DNA of 64,000 bases, taken from positions 62,001 to 126,000 of the forward strand of contig QCWI01000011.1 of the NCBI GenBank assembly GCA_003149635.1, given 5' to 3'. Under the pieces are notes generated by a model. The model was not told the origin of the DNA. It worked only from the letters and a program-made list of their open reading frames with translations, and searched no databases. This DNA is from Fluviicola sp. XM-24bin1. GTDB taxonomy: Bacteria; Bacteroidota; Bacteroidia; Flavobacteriales_D; Crocinitomicaceae. Made by a program: the position numbers and the translations under genes. Shown here one piece after another: positions 52,489 through 61,660 of this stretch (position 1 is its first letter; each line of letters opens with the position of its first letter).

Positions 52489-55473
52489 ATGAAATCCAAA
52501 ATCTCCACCCTTATACTCTTAGGGATAGCGACATCGCTAACCTTCATCCTATGGGCTTCATTGGCCGAAACGAATACTCCTGTAAAGCACGTAAGTCATA
52601 TTGAACCGACACCGGAACTGGAAGAATCGATCATTCCCAAAGAAGTTCCTTATACTGACAATGTGTCGAATGCTTGGGTTGATGAAACATTGAGCAAACT
52701 TTCCTTAAGAGAGAAAATCGCGCAGTTCTTTATGGTGGCTGTTTATCCGAAACAAAACGAGGTACACTTTCAACATATCGATTCTTTGGTATCGAAGCAC
52801 GGTATTGGTGGAATCATTGTTTTTCAAGGGGATCGCGATCAAGCGAAAAAAGCTATCAAGCGCTATCAGGGAAAGGCGAGTATTCCTTTGTTAACAGCCA
52901 TGGATGCAGAATGGGGGCCAAGCATGCGATTGTCCAATGAGCCAAGATTTCCTTACGCAATTACGATAGGTGCGGCGAACGATCCGGCACTTTCACAACA
53001 CATCGGAGCCTTGATGGGGCAGGAATGTAGAGATTTGGGCGTTCATTTGAATTTTGCCCCTGTAGCCGATGTGAATAGCAATCCTAAGAATCCAGTAATT
53101 GGTTATCGATCTTTTGGTGAAAATCCAAGAAATGTTGGAAAACATGTGGCTGCGACCGTAATAGGAATGGAAGGACAAAGTGTACTCACAAGTATTAAAC
53201 ATTTCCCTGGACATGGAGATACGGATACCGATTCCCACAAAGAACTTCCATTGGTGAATAATAGCTATTTGCAGATTCGCGCGATTGATTTCGTGCCATT
53301 TCAGGATGGGATCGATGCTGGAGCAAGTACTGTCATGATTGCGCATTTAAACGTTCCAGCATTGGATTCAACGGGAACGCCATCCAGTTTGTCAAAACCT
53401 ATTATTCATGGGTATTTGAAAGGAGAGCTAGGATATAATGGACTGATCGTAAGTGATGCGCTTGGCATGAAAGGTGTATCCAATAAATACGGCAAAACCG
53501 AGGTTGTTGTGAAGGCTTTTGAAGCCGGATGTGACATCTTATTGATGCCGGGAAGCGTTGTAAAAGCAATCGACGCTATTAAAGCGAAAGTCAATGCTGG
53601 TGAGATTTCTGAGGAAGAAATCAACATTCGCTGTAAGCGTGTTCTAGCGGCAAAACACAAGTCGATTGTAGCTCCAAAACCTATGAAGGAATACACGGAA
53701 TCTGAGCGTGATTTGTACCGAAAATTGATATTCGAAAAGGCGATTACCGTTTTAAAGAATGATAATGATGTGTTGCCAATCAATCGTTTCGATAAGAAGA
53801 TTGCTGTGGTTACCGTAGGTAAATTCACGGGAAGCGTTCGACCGGCGATGGATAAAGTCACCAAAGTGGATCATTTCTCGTACAAAACAGGCTCTGAGGC
53901 GCTTTCTAAGTTTGGTCCTAAAATCGGGCAGTACGACATGGTAATTTCTACGCTACACGCGGGATCCATGCGACCTTCCGGAAACTACAAACTCCCAACA
54001 GGATGGAAGTCTTGGTTGACCAAGCTTGGAACGGCCAAGGAAAGTGCATTGGCATTGTTCGGAAGTCCGCTGGCTTTGAAAGACGTGAAGGAAATTGATG
54101 CTATTGATGCTGTGGCAATCGGTTATGAAAACAATTCATTGATGCAAGATCGCATGGGGCAATTCCTAATGGGGACATTTGGTTCTTCCGGTAAATTGCC
54201 AGTAACTGTGGATAGTCGTTTTAAAGTAGGGCATGGTCTTGAAGTGAAGTGGGGCGGACGTTTGAAAGATTCACAACCCGAAGAATTGGGCATCAATCCT
54301 GAGAAATTGAAGCAAATCGACTCAATTGCCATGTTAGGAGTTCGTAATGGTGCATATCCCGGATGTCAGGTGGCAGTGGCCATTGAAGGTAAGTTGATCT
54401 ATGAAAAATCATATGGTCACCATACCTACAGCAAAAAACAAGAAGTTCAAAATACGGATGTGTACGACATCGCTTCGATCACCAAGATTGCAGCTTCTAC
54501 GTTGTCAATTATGCATTTGAACTCGGAAGATAAATTCAACCTCGCAGGAACGCTAGGAGATTACATCCCTGAAATCACTGGTGACAGTCCGTTCAACAAT
54601 ATCGTTTTACGTCAGATGCTTTCGCACCAAGCAGGATTAACCCCTTGGATTCCGTTTTACACGAAGACCTTGGAGGAAGACAAATCCTTATCCCCGAAAT
54701 TCTACGCCAAAGCACCGTCTGATTCGTTCAACGTGAAAGTGTCAGACAATCTGTGGATTCGAGGAGATTACGAAGATGTGATGTACCAAACCATGCTGAA
54801 TAGCACTTTGGGGCCAAAGCGCTACAAGTATTCAGATGTCGGATATTATTTCATTAAGAAAATCGTAGAGAAGCAATCAGGCCAATCCTTGGATCAGTTT
54901 GTTTTGTCGGAATTCTATGCCCCAATGGGACTGCAATACATGCGCTACAATCCGTTGGAGCACTTCGAGAAATCGCAGATTACACCTACAGAAAATGATA
55001 AGATCTTCCGTAAGCAGCAAATTCACGGATACGTTCATGATCAAGGTGCAGCAATGGTCGGAGGTGTAGGTGGACATGCGGGATTGTTCTCTAACGCAGG
55101 AGATCTGGCTAGCTTGATGCAATTGTTCTTGAACAACGGTTATTACGGCCAAAACTACATCAAAGAGCAAGTATTGAAGGAGTACACCGATTGTCAGTTT
55201 TGCAGCACGAACCGACGCGGCGCTGGATTTGACAAGCCTGTTCGCGAAGGAAAGGGCGGCCCAAGTTCAAATAAAGTGTCATTGAAAAGTTTTGGTCACA
55301 CTGGATTTACTGGTACAATCGCTTGGGCAGATCCAGAGAATCAAGTGAATTATGTATTCCTTTCGAATCGTGTTTACCAAGATGCGGAGAATTGGAAATT
55401 GGTTAGAATGGACATTCGTACCAAAATTCAGGACGTGATTTACGAAGCGCTCGTTGAAGCGAAGCTTAAATAA
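52489..55473 (+). CDS. fusion of GH3 (NagZ-like) hydrolase and serine beta-lactamase-type domain
   Basis: A 994-aa exported protein. Signal-anchor: STLILLGIATSLTFILWASL (~residues 5-24). GH3 domain ~60-390: KHFPGHGDTDTDSH (~238-251, His of the NagZ catalytic loop) and GLIVSDALGMKGV (~318-330, nucleophile Asp). A Rossmann-like GH3 C-terminal part follows (~410-600). Residues ~605-990 are a beta-lactamase/DD-peptidase-like domain with SITK (~663), YSDVGY and HTGFTG (~937). Such fusions are known in Bacteroidota. Probable job: remove GlcNAc from muropeptides and hydrolyse or bind a peptide/ester in the periplasm for wall recycling. Monocistronic. Confidence 0.92.
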   Translation: MKSKISTLILLGIATSLTFILWASLAETNTPVKHVSHIEPTPELEESIIPKEVPYTDNVSNAWVDETLSKLSLREKIAQFFMVAVYPKQNEVHFQHIDSLVSKHGIGGIIVFQGDRDQAKKAIKRYQGKASIPLLTAMDAEWGPSMRLSNEPRFPYAITIGAANDPALSQHIGALMGQECRDLGVHLNFAPVADVNSNPKNPVIGYRSFGENPRNVGKHVAATVIGMEGQSVLTSIKHFPGHGDTDTDSHKELPLVNNSYLQIRAIDFVPFQDGIDAGASTVMIAHLNVPALDSTGTPSSLSKPIIHGYLKGELGYNGLIVSDALGMKGVSNKYGKTEVVVKAFEAGCDILLMPGSVVKAIDAIKAKVNAGEISEEEINIRCKRVLAAKHKSIVAPKPMKEYTESERDLYRKLIFEKAITVLKNDNDVLPINRFDKKIAVVTVGKFTGSVRPAMDKVTKVDHFSYKTGSEALSKFGPKIGQYDMVISTLHAGSMRPSGNYKLPTGWKSWLTKLGTAKESALALFGSPLALKDVKEIDAIDAVAIGYENNSLMQDRMGQFLMGTFGSSGKLPVTVDSRFKVGHGLEVKWGGRLKDSQPEELGINPEKLKQIDSIAMLGVRNGAYPGCQVAVAIEGKLIYEKSYGHHTYSKKQEVQNTDVYDIASITKIAASTLSIMHLNSEDKFNLAGTLGDYIPEITGDSPFNNIVLRQMLSHQAGLTPWIPFYTKTLEEDKSLSPKFYAKAPSDSFNVKVSDNLWIRGDYEDVMYQTMLNSTLGPKRYKYSDVGYYFIKKIVEKQSGQSLDQFVLSEFYAPMGLQYMRYNPLEHFEKSQITPTENDKIFRKQQIHGYVHDQGAAMVGGVGGHAGLFSNAGDLASLMQLFLNNGYYGQNYIKEQVLKEYTDCQFCSTNRRGAGFDKPVREGKGGPSSNKVSLKSFGHTGFTGTIAWADPENQVNYVFLSNRVYQDAENWKLVRMDIRTKIQDVIYEALVEAKLK

Positions 55474-55543
55474 GAAATAATGAGTCAAGAATATTGAATA
55501 GGGAAGCACGCTTTATTCAATATTCCTTATTTCTTATTCATTA
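55471..55543. repeat. paired 7-bp-period arrays beginning at the GH3 fusion stop codon
   Basis: Left array in strict phase from the stop codon itself: TAAGAAA, TAATGAG, TCAAGAA, TATTGAA, TAGGGAA (55471-55505). Right array in strict phase: TTCAATA, TTCCTTA, TTTCTTA, TTCATTA (55516-55543). Reversed, the right array has the same TAAnGAA consensus, so the two form an imperfect hairpin with a 10-nt loop. It may double as a terminator. Confidence 0.7.
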
Positions 55544-55653
55544 TTTCAATTTAAGATTTAAAGAATACTCGAAACTCACGCAAGCAGTGCAGTCCTGTAT
55601 CCTAGAATAATGTATACTTTTACGAGGAATTAGGCGAAATAAACGTGAAGTTG

Positions 55654-56781
55654 ATGAAAATAGGAATTGTATTGTATCCAACCTATGGGGGAAGTGGAGT
55701 AGTAGCAACAGAGTTGGGGAAATCACTTGCCAAGAAAGGACATGAAGTTCATTTCATCACGTACTCGCAGCCGGTTCGATTGAGCGGTTTTCGCAAGAAC
55801 GTATATTACCACGAAGTAGCCGTTTCTGATTACCCGCTTTTCGAATACACGCCATACGAGACAGTTCTAGCCAGTAAAATGGTAGATGTGGTAAAGCGTG
55901 AATCGCTCGAACTTTTGCACGTACATTACGCTATTCCGCATGCATCAGCTGCTTACATGGCAAAAATGATTTTGCGTCAGCAAGGATTCGAAATTCCTTT
56001 TGTAACTACATTGCACGGAACGGACATTACACTCGTTGGGAAAGATCCTTCGTTTGAACCGGTAATTACCTTCTGTCTAAACGAATCCGATGCCGTAACG
56101 GCCGTTTCGGAGAGTTTAAAGAAGGATACGTACAAGCATTTCAACACCAGTCGTGAGATTCAGGTGATTCCCAATTTCATTCATACCAAGCGAATGGCGA
56201 TTGAAGATATAGATGATATCCGAGCTCGTTATGCCAATCCAGGTGAGCCTCTATTGTGTCACATTTCCAATTTCCGCAAGGTAAAGAGGGTAGAAGACGT
56301 ATTGAAAATATTTGCTCGTGTGAATAAGCGCATTCCATCGAAAATTTTGATGGTGGGTGACGGGCCAGAGCGCTATAAACTAGAGGAATTGTGTACGATG
56401 TTGGGATTGTGCTCTCGCGTCAAGTTTATTGGAAAAGTACGCGATACACAAGCCGTTTTGGAAATTTCAGACCTCTTCTTATTGCCTTCTGAAACGGAAA
56501 GCTTTGGTTTGGCAGCGCTAGAAGCCATGGCTGTTGGTGTACCAGTTATTTCTTCAAATACAGGGGGAATTCCTGAAGTGAACGTACATGGAGTTACTGG
56601 GTTCCTTTCTGACGTTGGTGATGTTGATGACATGGCCAAAAATGCTTTGCATATCCTTGGTGATAAGGATCGATTGCACGAATTCAAAATGAACGCACGT
56701 AAGCACTCGGAAAAGTTCAATCTTGAGAAGGTTGTAGCTCAATACGAAGAAGTGTACAACAGCTTGTTAGTTACAAACTAA
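55654..56781 (+). CDS. bshA: N-acetyl-alpha-D-glucosaminyl L-malate synthase
   Basis: A 375-aa GT4 enzyme, first step of bacillithiol synthesis: it joins GlcNAc from UDP-GlcNAc to L-malate. Start is ATG 55654 (KIGIVLYPTYGGSGVVATEL), the BshA hallmark; the GTG nine bases upstream is less likely. Other motifs: HVHYAIPHASAAYMA, TTLHGTDITLVGKDPS and PSETESFGLAALEAMAVGVP (E-x7-E of GT4, ~272-291). It implies that this organism makes bacillithiol; bshB and bshC are not in the window. It overlaps the convergent membrane protein gene by 4 bp. Confidence 0.95.
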   Translation: MKIGIVLYPTYGGSGVVATELGKSLAKKGHEVHFITYSQPVRLSGFRKNVYYHEVAVSDYPLFEYTPYETVLASKMVDVVKRESLELLHVHYAIPHASAAYMAKMILRQQGFEIPFVTTLHGTDITLVGKDPSFEPVITFCLNESDAVTAVSESLKKDTYKHFNTSREIQVIPNFIHTKRMAIEDIDDIRARYANPGEPLLCHISNFRKVKRVEDVLKIFARVNKRIPSKILMVGDGPERYKLEELCTMLGLCSRVKFIGKVRDTQAVLEISDLFLLPSETESFGLAALEAMAVGVPVISSNTGGIPEVNVHGVTGFLSDVGDVDDMAKNALHILGDKDRLHEFKMNARKHSEKFNLEKVVAQYEEVYNSLLVTN

Positions 56782-58301
56782 TCTATGGCTCGGTAGAGCA
56801 CGATACTACCATTATCTCCCAATTCTTTAAATCTCGTTTTGAAACGATCGTATAGATAAGGGCGTTCGTCGATGTGAGCAACTACGTATTGTCCTTTCGG
56901 AAATCTTGGCACCAATTCTCCTGCGTTTGGCATTTGACGAATTGTCCCATTATGATTTAGATGCTGTAATACTTCCTGACCGATTCCCCAATTCTTTGGG
57001 ATGGCTACGGCTAAAGGATCAAACGGCTTTACACCATGTTTTTTCAATAATTCATCGCCTCCTCGAAATGTAAATGCCAGGTTCTTTCCTTGGCTCGTTC
57101 TGTTTAGTTCATTCCGAACGTTTTGCGTCCAATTCCCTTCACTGAGCATTATCAATAGCAACAGGAGCAGTCCACCAACTGACATTTTAGGGTATCGATA
57201 CATCCAATCAATGTTCAATCGATCCACAATAAAAATGGCTATCAGCACAAAAGGAAGCAATAACAATTTCAGAAAGTAGACATCGCTGTAGATCACTTGA
57301 TATGGATTCAATATTGCCACTCCAACCGCAAGTACAGCAAATAATGAAAAACGAAGGAAAGGATCATTCTTCCAAGCGACAGTCACTCTCTTTCGGAAGG
57401 CTTGATAGCCTAGAACCAATAAGACAATGGCTCCAACAACTGTTTGGAAAACCGTGAAATAGTGTAGTTTCCATGAATCCCAAATGGAATTAGAGACGGA
57501 TTGATCATACACCCAATCTTGGAGGAATCCTGCAAATTGACTTCCATATTCCTCTTTCTGACTATAAAAGAAGATCAAGGAGAGAAGAACAGGCAAATAG
57601 ATCAAGCTGATAAATAGGATTTTTCGCAAATCAACGTACTTACTAAAAACAGGTCGATTGACAATTAGAACTGTCGCACCTATCATGAATAGAACAAGAT
57701 CAGTAGAAGTGAGGACTCCGACAAGCATCCAAAGTAATGCCGAATATCCCTTTTTTAACTCATTAGAAATATGGAATTGATACAAATAGTACGTTCCAAT
57801 GATTACGCAACTTAACGCTGGAATCTCTGGCAAGAAATTGCTTTGATAGAAGGCAAAAATGGGAGCAGACGCCATAAAAACAAAGATAAATAGCGACTTT
57901 CCAATATGATTGGTGACGCGCAATGCAAGCAAATACAAGAAGAATAATCCGACAAATCCCCACAGAATATTGTACCATTGAACAACTTCGGTAAGTTGCG
58001 CACCCGATAAGGAATGAATCACTGCTGGAACAAACGCGTGAATAGGGAAGTGCGCCGCTGTAATTCGCGAAGAACTAGATTGATTCACATCGTACTCACC
58101 ATTTTGATAATTGTACGCTGGCGTTTCCGCGTGAAAGAAATCGAAACCATTGTTTACAAAGCCTTGAGCAATAGCGAGATTCGCCCCTTGTTCTCCATGA
58201 GCCGTCCCTCCTTGATTGGCCCCGAGCACCGCAGAGTGCAATCCAAAAAACAAGGCCAGAGCTACAACACAAAAAGCAAGAAATGCATAGCGCTTTGTCA
58301 T
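56778..58301 (-). CDS. polytopic membrane protein, possible GT-C glycosyltransferase
   Basis: A 507-aa protein with about eleven membrane segments and short loops. The first segment (FLAFCVVALALFFGLHSAV) is followed by a loop with GGTAHGEQGANLAIAQGF. The layout is of GT-C type, but the DD/DE motif is not obvious and the identity is open. A C-terminal soluble part of ~90 residues follows. It shares the gap at 58302-58445 with a heptad array. Confidence 0.6.
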   Translation of the reverse strand: MTKRYAFLAFCVVALALFFGLHSAVLGANQGGTAHGEQGANLAIAQGFVNNGFDFFHAETPAYNYQNGEYDVNQSSSSRITAAHFPIHAFVPAVIHSLSGAQLTEVVQWYNILWGFVGLFFLYLLALRVTNHIGKSLFIFVFMASAPIFAFYQSNFLPEIPALSCVIIGTYYLYQFHISNELKKGYSALLWMLVGVLTSTDLVLFMIGATVLIVNRPVFSKYVDLRKILFISLIYLPVLLSLIFFYSQKEEYGSQFAGFLQDWVYDQSVSNSIWDSWKLHYFTVFQTVVGAIVLLVLGYQAFRKRVTVAWKNDPFLRFSLFAVLAVGVAILNPYQVIYSDVYFLKLLLLPFVLIAIFIVDRLNIDWMYRYPKMSVGGLLLLLLIMLSEGNWTQNVRNELNRTSQGKNLAFTFRGGDELLKKHGVKPFDPLAVAIPKNWGIGQEVLQHLNHNGTIRQMPNAGELVPRFPKGQYVVAHIDERPYLYDRFKTRFKELGDNGSIVLYRAID

Positions 58302-58329
58302 GGTGATAAAGGTAGAAATTTAGTTGATT

Positions 58330-58421
58330 GGTAAAAGGTAAAAGGTAAAAGGTAAAAGGTAAAAGGTAGAAGGTAGAAGGTAGAGGGTATAAAGTCTTTG
58401 CCTTCTACTTTCTACCTTCTG
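58330..58421. repeat. heptad tandem repeat (GGTAAAA x5) with complementary right array
   Basis: Left array in strict phase: five GGTAAAA, two GGTAGAA, GGTAGAG, GGTATAA (58330-58392). Right array: CCTTCTA, CTTTCTA, CCTTCTG (58401-58421). The right array is the complement of the GTAGAAR form, giving a hairpin with a short loop. The five identical units suggest recent slippage. It lies downstream of the SIMPL gene (minus strand), starting about 24 nt after its stop. Confidence 0.8.
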
Positions 58422-58445
58422 CAACTTCCTCTTATCGTCTTTATT

Positions 58446-59159
58446 CTATTTTTCCTTGATCGAAAACTTCACATAAATCGAAGCTTGTAAGCGGATTTTC
58501 TCAAAGCCTATCTCTGGCAAACCTCCTGTCACAACGCTTCCGCCTTCTTCTTCGGCGACGTAACTACGTTGAATGTTGTTTGCAAAACTATTGAAGTAAT
58601 AATTCGGATCATTCTCACGCACTTCAATCGCATTTCCCGTTTCTTCACCAATAGCGTTCAATAGATAATCGGCTTTCTCTTTAGCAGCTTTAATGGCATC
58701 GATACGCAGTTGTTTGCGCAATTCAACAATATCGGAACGCTCCGTCCTTGAGATGTAGGCATCCAAAATTTCCAGTTCATCCAACTTTGTGAAGACTTTG
58801 TTGACTTCTTCTGCTGTCCCCAATTTTAAAGTATAAGACTTTGTGGTAATCACTTCTTTTCTTCGAAAACGGATTTTTACATAATCGGATTCAGAATCTG
58901 AGAGCACCAAGTTTTCCAAGGAAAGTCCGATATCCTGCAATCCTTTCTTTAAACTAGCTTCTTGTTGTTCCACGGTGATTGTTTGCTTTCCTTCTTCACG
59001 CTCCCGAATCGTAATAGCCACGTAGATTTCATCCGGCATGATTTCTAATCTAGCAGTGCCCGTTACTTCAATGTGTGGTGTAGGTTCTTTCTCTTGGGCG
59101 ATAGTAGGAGTTATGGTACTCACGAATAGAATCGCTATCAATAATTTGAACATTTTCAT
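58446..59159 (-). CDS. SIMPL (DUF541) domain periplasmic protein
   Basis: A 237-aa exported protein with a signal peptide (LLIAILFVSTITPTIAQE, cut ~residue 21). The SIMPL domain covers ~28-235: ITVEQQEASLKKGLQDIGLS, then a central VELRKQLRIDAIKAAKEKAD (~148-167, the usual SIMPL motif of charged helix) and NAIGEETGNAIEV. SIMPL proteins form beta-rich oligomers in the envelope; role unknown (linked to stress in several bacteria). Its upstream box TATATTCG at 59186-59193 is a near-match promoter. Confidence 0.88.
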   Translation of the reverse strand: MKMFKLLIAILFVSTITPTIAQEKEPTPHIEVTGTARLEIMPDEIYVAITIREREEGKQTITVEQQEASLKKGLQDIGLSLENLVLSDSESDYVKIRFRRKEVITTKSYTLKLGTAEEVNKVFTKLDELEILDAYISRTERSDIVELRKQLRIDAIKAAKEKADYLLNAIGEETGNAIEVRENDPNYYFNSFANNIQRSYVAEEEGGSVVTGGLPEIGFEKIRLQASIYVKFSIKEK

Positions 59160-59224
59160 GTGATTGGTTTTTAGTGTTATAAGTTCGAATATATGGTTTA
59201 TACAGTTGCAGGCGAAATTCGTTT

Positions 59225-59268
59225 AAAGAGAAAAGATCGCTTTGCTCTTTCCGTCTTTCATCTCGCTA
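59225..59268. repeat. short paired 7-bp-period arrays upstream of SIMPL
   Basis: Left: AAAGAGA, AAAGATC (59225-59238). Right: CTTTGCT, CTTTCCG, one extra T, CTTTCAT (59240-59261). The arms are complementary in pattern (AAAGAnn against CTTTnnn) and match the array at 17210 in consensus. It lies between the thiolase terminator and the SIMPL promoter. Confidence 0.5.
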
Positions 59269-59271
59269 AAA

Positions 59272-59302
59272 CAAAAAAGCCCTAATCGTAATGACCAGGG
59301 CT
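59272..59302 (-). terminator. thiolase intrinsic terminator
   Basis: On the minus strand AGCCCT (59302-59297) pairs with AGGGCT (59283-59278) around a 13-nt loop, then a run of T. Confidence 0.75.
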
Positions 59303-59325
59303 CTTAGTATTATTTCAGGAGAATC

Positions 59326-60504
59326 TTAGATATTCTCAATAATCATAGCAGAAGCGCCACCGCCTCCGTTACAAATACCAGCACCACCGAACTTCGCTCC
59401 GTTTTGCTTCAATACATTGATCAACGTAACGATGATTCGTGATCCACTGCTTCCAAGTGGGTGTCCCAAAGCTACAGCTCCACCGTTTACATCAACTTTC
59501 GCTGGATCCAATTCCAATTTCTGAGTATTCACGATTCCTACTACTGAGAACGCTTCGTTCAATTCCCAGAAATCAATATCTGAAGCTTCCATTCCTGCTT
59601 TTTTCAACGCTTTTGGAACTGCCTTTGACGGTGCAGTAGTAAACCACTCTGGCTCATGCGCAGCATCGGCGTAAGAGACGATCTTAGCTATTGGCTTCAA
59701 TCCCAATTCTTCTACTTTTTCTTTGCTCGCCAATACAAGGGCAGAAGCTCCGTCATTCAAAGTAGAAGCGTTTGCAGCTGTTACAGTACCTTCTTTTGTA
59801 AACACGGCACGTAATTGAGGAATCTTCTCCATTTTCACGTTCGTGTATTCTTCGTCTTTTTCTACTACAACTGGCTCTCCACGACGTTGTGGAACTTCCA
59901 CTGGAACTACTTCCTCATCAAATTTTCCAGCATCCCAAGCAGCCGCTGCACGATTGTACGAATCAATAGCGAAATTATCCTGATCTTCACGTGTGATGTT
60001 GTACTCATCCGCACATTTATCAGCGCAAACTCCCATGTGTACTTGGTTGTAAACGTCAGTCAATCCGTCTTTCACCATTCCATCGGTCATCTTTACATCA
60101 CCCAACTTCACGGCATTACGCGCGTTCATGTAGTGAGGTACGCTACTCATGTTTTCCATTCCTCCAGCAACAACGATGTCATTGTCTCCAGTCAGAATCG
60201 ATTGAGCTGCTAATGAAATCGACTTCATTCCGGATGCACATACCTTATTTACAGTAGTACATGGAACGGACTGTGGAATTCCAGCTTTCAAAGCAGCCTG
60301 ACGTGCAGGCGCTTGACCTAGATTCGCTTGCAATACGTTCCCCATGAAAACTTCTTGTACTTGGTCTGCTGCGATTCCAGCTTTGTTAAGTGCTCCTGTG
60401 ATTGCAACGCTTCCCAAAGTTGGTGCAGGTACTGTAGACAAAGCTCCTCCAAAGCTACCCATAGGTGTACGAACTGCAGATACGATGTATACTTCTTTGC
60501 TCAT
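59326..60504 (-). CDS. acetyl-CoA C-acyltransferase (thiolase)
   Basis: A 392-aa thiolase that interconverts acetyl-CoA and acetoacetyl- or 3-oxoacyl-CoA. Diagnostic motifs: VNKVCASGMKSISLA (nucleophile Cys, ~residue 88), WELNEAFSVVG (~316), GGAVALGHPLGSSGSRI (catalytic His) and AGICNGGGGASAM (C-x-G loop with the second Cys, ~381). Length is normal. Biosynthetic AtoB-type against degradative FadA-type cannot be told from the sequence alone, and no beta-oxidation genes are nearby. Monocistronic, with a terminator. Confidence 0.94.
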   Translation of the reverse strand: MSKEVYIVSAVRTPMGSFGGALSTVPAPTLGSVAITGALNKAGIAADQVQEVFMGNVLQANLGQAPARQAALKAGIPQSVPCTTVNKVCASGMKSISLAAQSILTGDNDIVVAGGMENMSSVPHYMNARNAVKLGDVKMTDGMVKDGLTDVYNQVHMGVCADKCADEYNITREDQDNFAIDSYNRAAAAWDAGKFDEEVVPVEVPQRRGEPVVVEKDEEYTNVKMEKIPQLRAVFTKEGTVTAANASTLNDGASALVLASKEKVEELGLKPIAKIVSYADAAHEPEWFTTAPSKAVPKALKKAGMEASDIDFWELNEAFSVVGIVNTQKLELDPAKVDVNGGAVALGHPLGSSGSRIIVTLINVLKQNGAKFGGAGICNGGGGASAMIIENI

Positions 60505-60631
60505 ATTTCTAGTTTTTAAAGTCGCACGAATTTAACAAAATCAGAGCATTATTTCCAGTTATTTCACCGCGCTAACACTCAGTTGTTATCATCTTTGAGC
60601 TGATATATTATGCGTGCCGAAAAGGATGCCT

Positions 60632-60639
60632 TATATTCG
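60632..60639 (+). promoter_or_regulatory. near-consensus -7 box (TATATTCG) of the DUF3078 gene
   Basis: TATATTCG differs from TAnnTTTG at one position (T to C). It is 17 nt upstream of ATG 60657. The same variant is seen upstream of SIMPL. Confidence 0.4.
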
Positions 60640-60656
60640 CTGCAAATTTGAAGAAT

Positions 60657-61634
60657 ATGCGATATTTTCTGATAACCCTTTTATTATTTACAAGCATCAC
60701 TTCTTTTTCTCAAGATGCTTCTGATTCCACCTCTCAAGAGGAACAACCGCCATGGCTTGTCAAGTCAATTTTTGGAATGAATGGAACCAATTCATCCTTT
60801 GTGAACTGGAATGCCGGAGGACGAAACAACATTTCATTGCTTGGATTTGTCAGTGCTTCAGCCGTTTTTAACAGTACTAAAATTGACTGGAACAACACCT
60901 TAGATTTATCCTTGGGAGGATTACAATTCCTAGACGGCAGTGGAGAAGGACTTCAAAAAACAGACGATCGTATTGAGTTTTCTTCGAAGATTGGATACCG
61001 ATTAAAGCAAAACAAGTATTACTACGTTTCATTCCTAGGTGGATTCAGAACACAGTTTTTGGATGGTTTTGATTTTCCAAATGACTCAACACCTATTTCG
61101 ACTTTTATGGCTCCTGGATACGTTAATCTCGCATTGGGGATCAACTACAAGCCGAACGACAATCTTTCTGTATTCCTGTCACCTATATCTTCGAAAATGA
61201 CATTTGTTCGAGATCAAAACTTGGCAAACCTAGGAGCATTTGGTGTTGACCCTGGCGTATTCGATACGATTACCGGTACTTTTACAACGCTGGGGCGTCA
61301 GTTTCGTCCTGAGTTTGGAGCCTATTTCCGAGTGATTTACAATCGTGAGGTGGCGAAGAATATCGAAATGAAATCACGCTTGGAACTCTTTAGCAATTAC
61401 ATCGATCGACCTCAAAATATTGACGTCAATGCCGATGTATTATTCAACTTTAAGGTCAACAGCTGGTTCAGCGCTTCTGCGAATTTCACTTTGATTTACG
61501 ATCATGACATTCTGATCACAGATGCTAACGGAAATACAGGGCCAAGAACTCAGTTCAGATCTGTACTCGGAGTTGGAGTTTCTTATACAATGAAGAACTT
61601 CAAGGAGAAGAATAAAGAAGAGAAAGAAAAGTAA
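60657..61634 (+). CDS. DUF3078 outer-membrane-type protein
   Basis: A 325-aa exported protein; start ATG 60657 gives a signal peptide (YFLITLLLFTSITSFSQD). The early phrase PPWLVKSIFGMNGTNSSFVN followed by W-N-A-G-G is the DUF3078 hallmark. The rest shows short alternating strands, as in a beta-barrel; it ends with a charged KEKNKEEKEK tail. Bacteroidota DUF3078 proteins are presumed envelope barrels of unknown task. The upstream TTG is not needed. Confidence 0.88.
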   Translation: MRYFLITLLLFTSITSFSQDASDSTSQEEQPPWLVKSIFGMNGTNSSFVNWNAGGRNNISLLGFVSASAVFNSTKIDWNNTLDLSLGGLQFLDGSGEGLQKTDDRIEFSSKIGYRLKQNKYYYVSFLGGFRTQFLDGFDFPNDSTPISTFMAPGYVNLALGINYKPNDNLSVFLSPISSKMTFVRDQNLANLGAFGVDPGVFDTITGTFTTLGRQFRPEFGAYFRVIYNREVAKNIEMKSRLELFSNYIDRPQNIDVNADVLFNFKVNSWFSASANFTLIYDHDILITDANGNTGPRTQFRSVLGVGVSYTMKNFKEKNKEEKEK

Positions 61635-61660
61635 GACTGATAAACTTTCTTAAAATATTA

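Noticed and set aside
58330-58421. Tandem repeats as a CRISPR array
   Set aside because: The unit is 7 bp with no spacers and no cas genes; it is a heptad tandem repeat.
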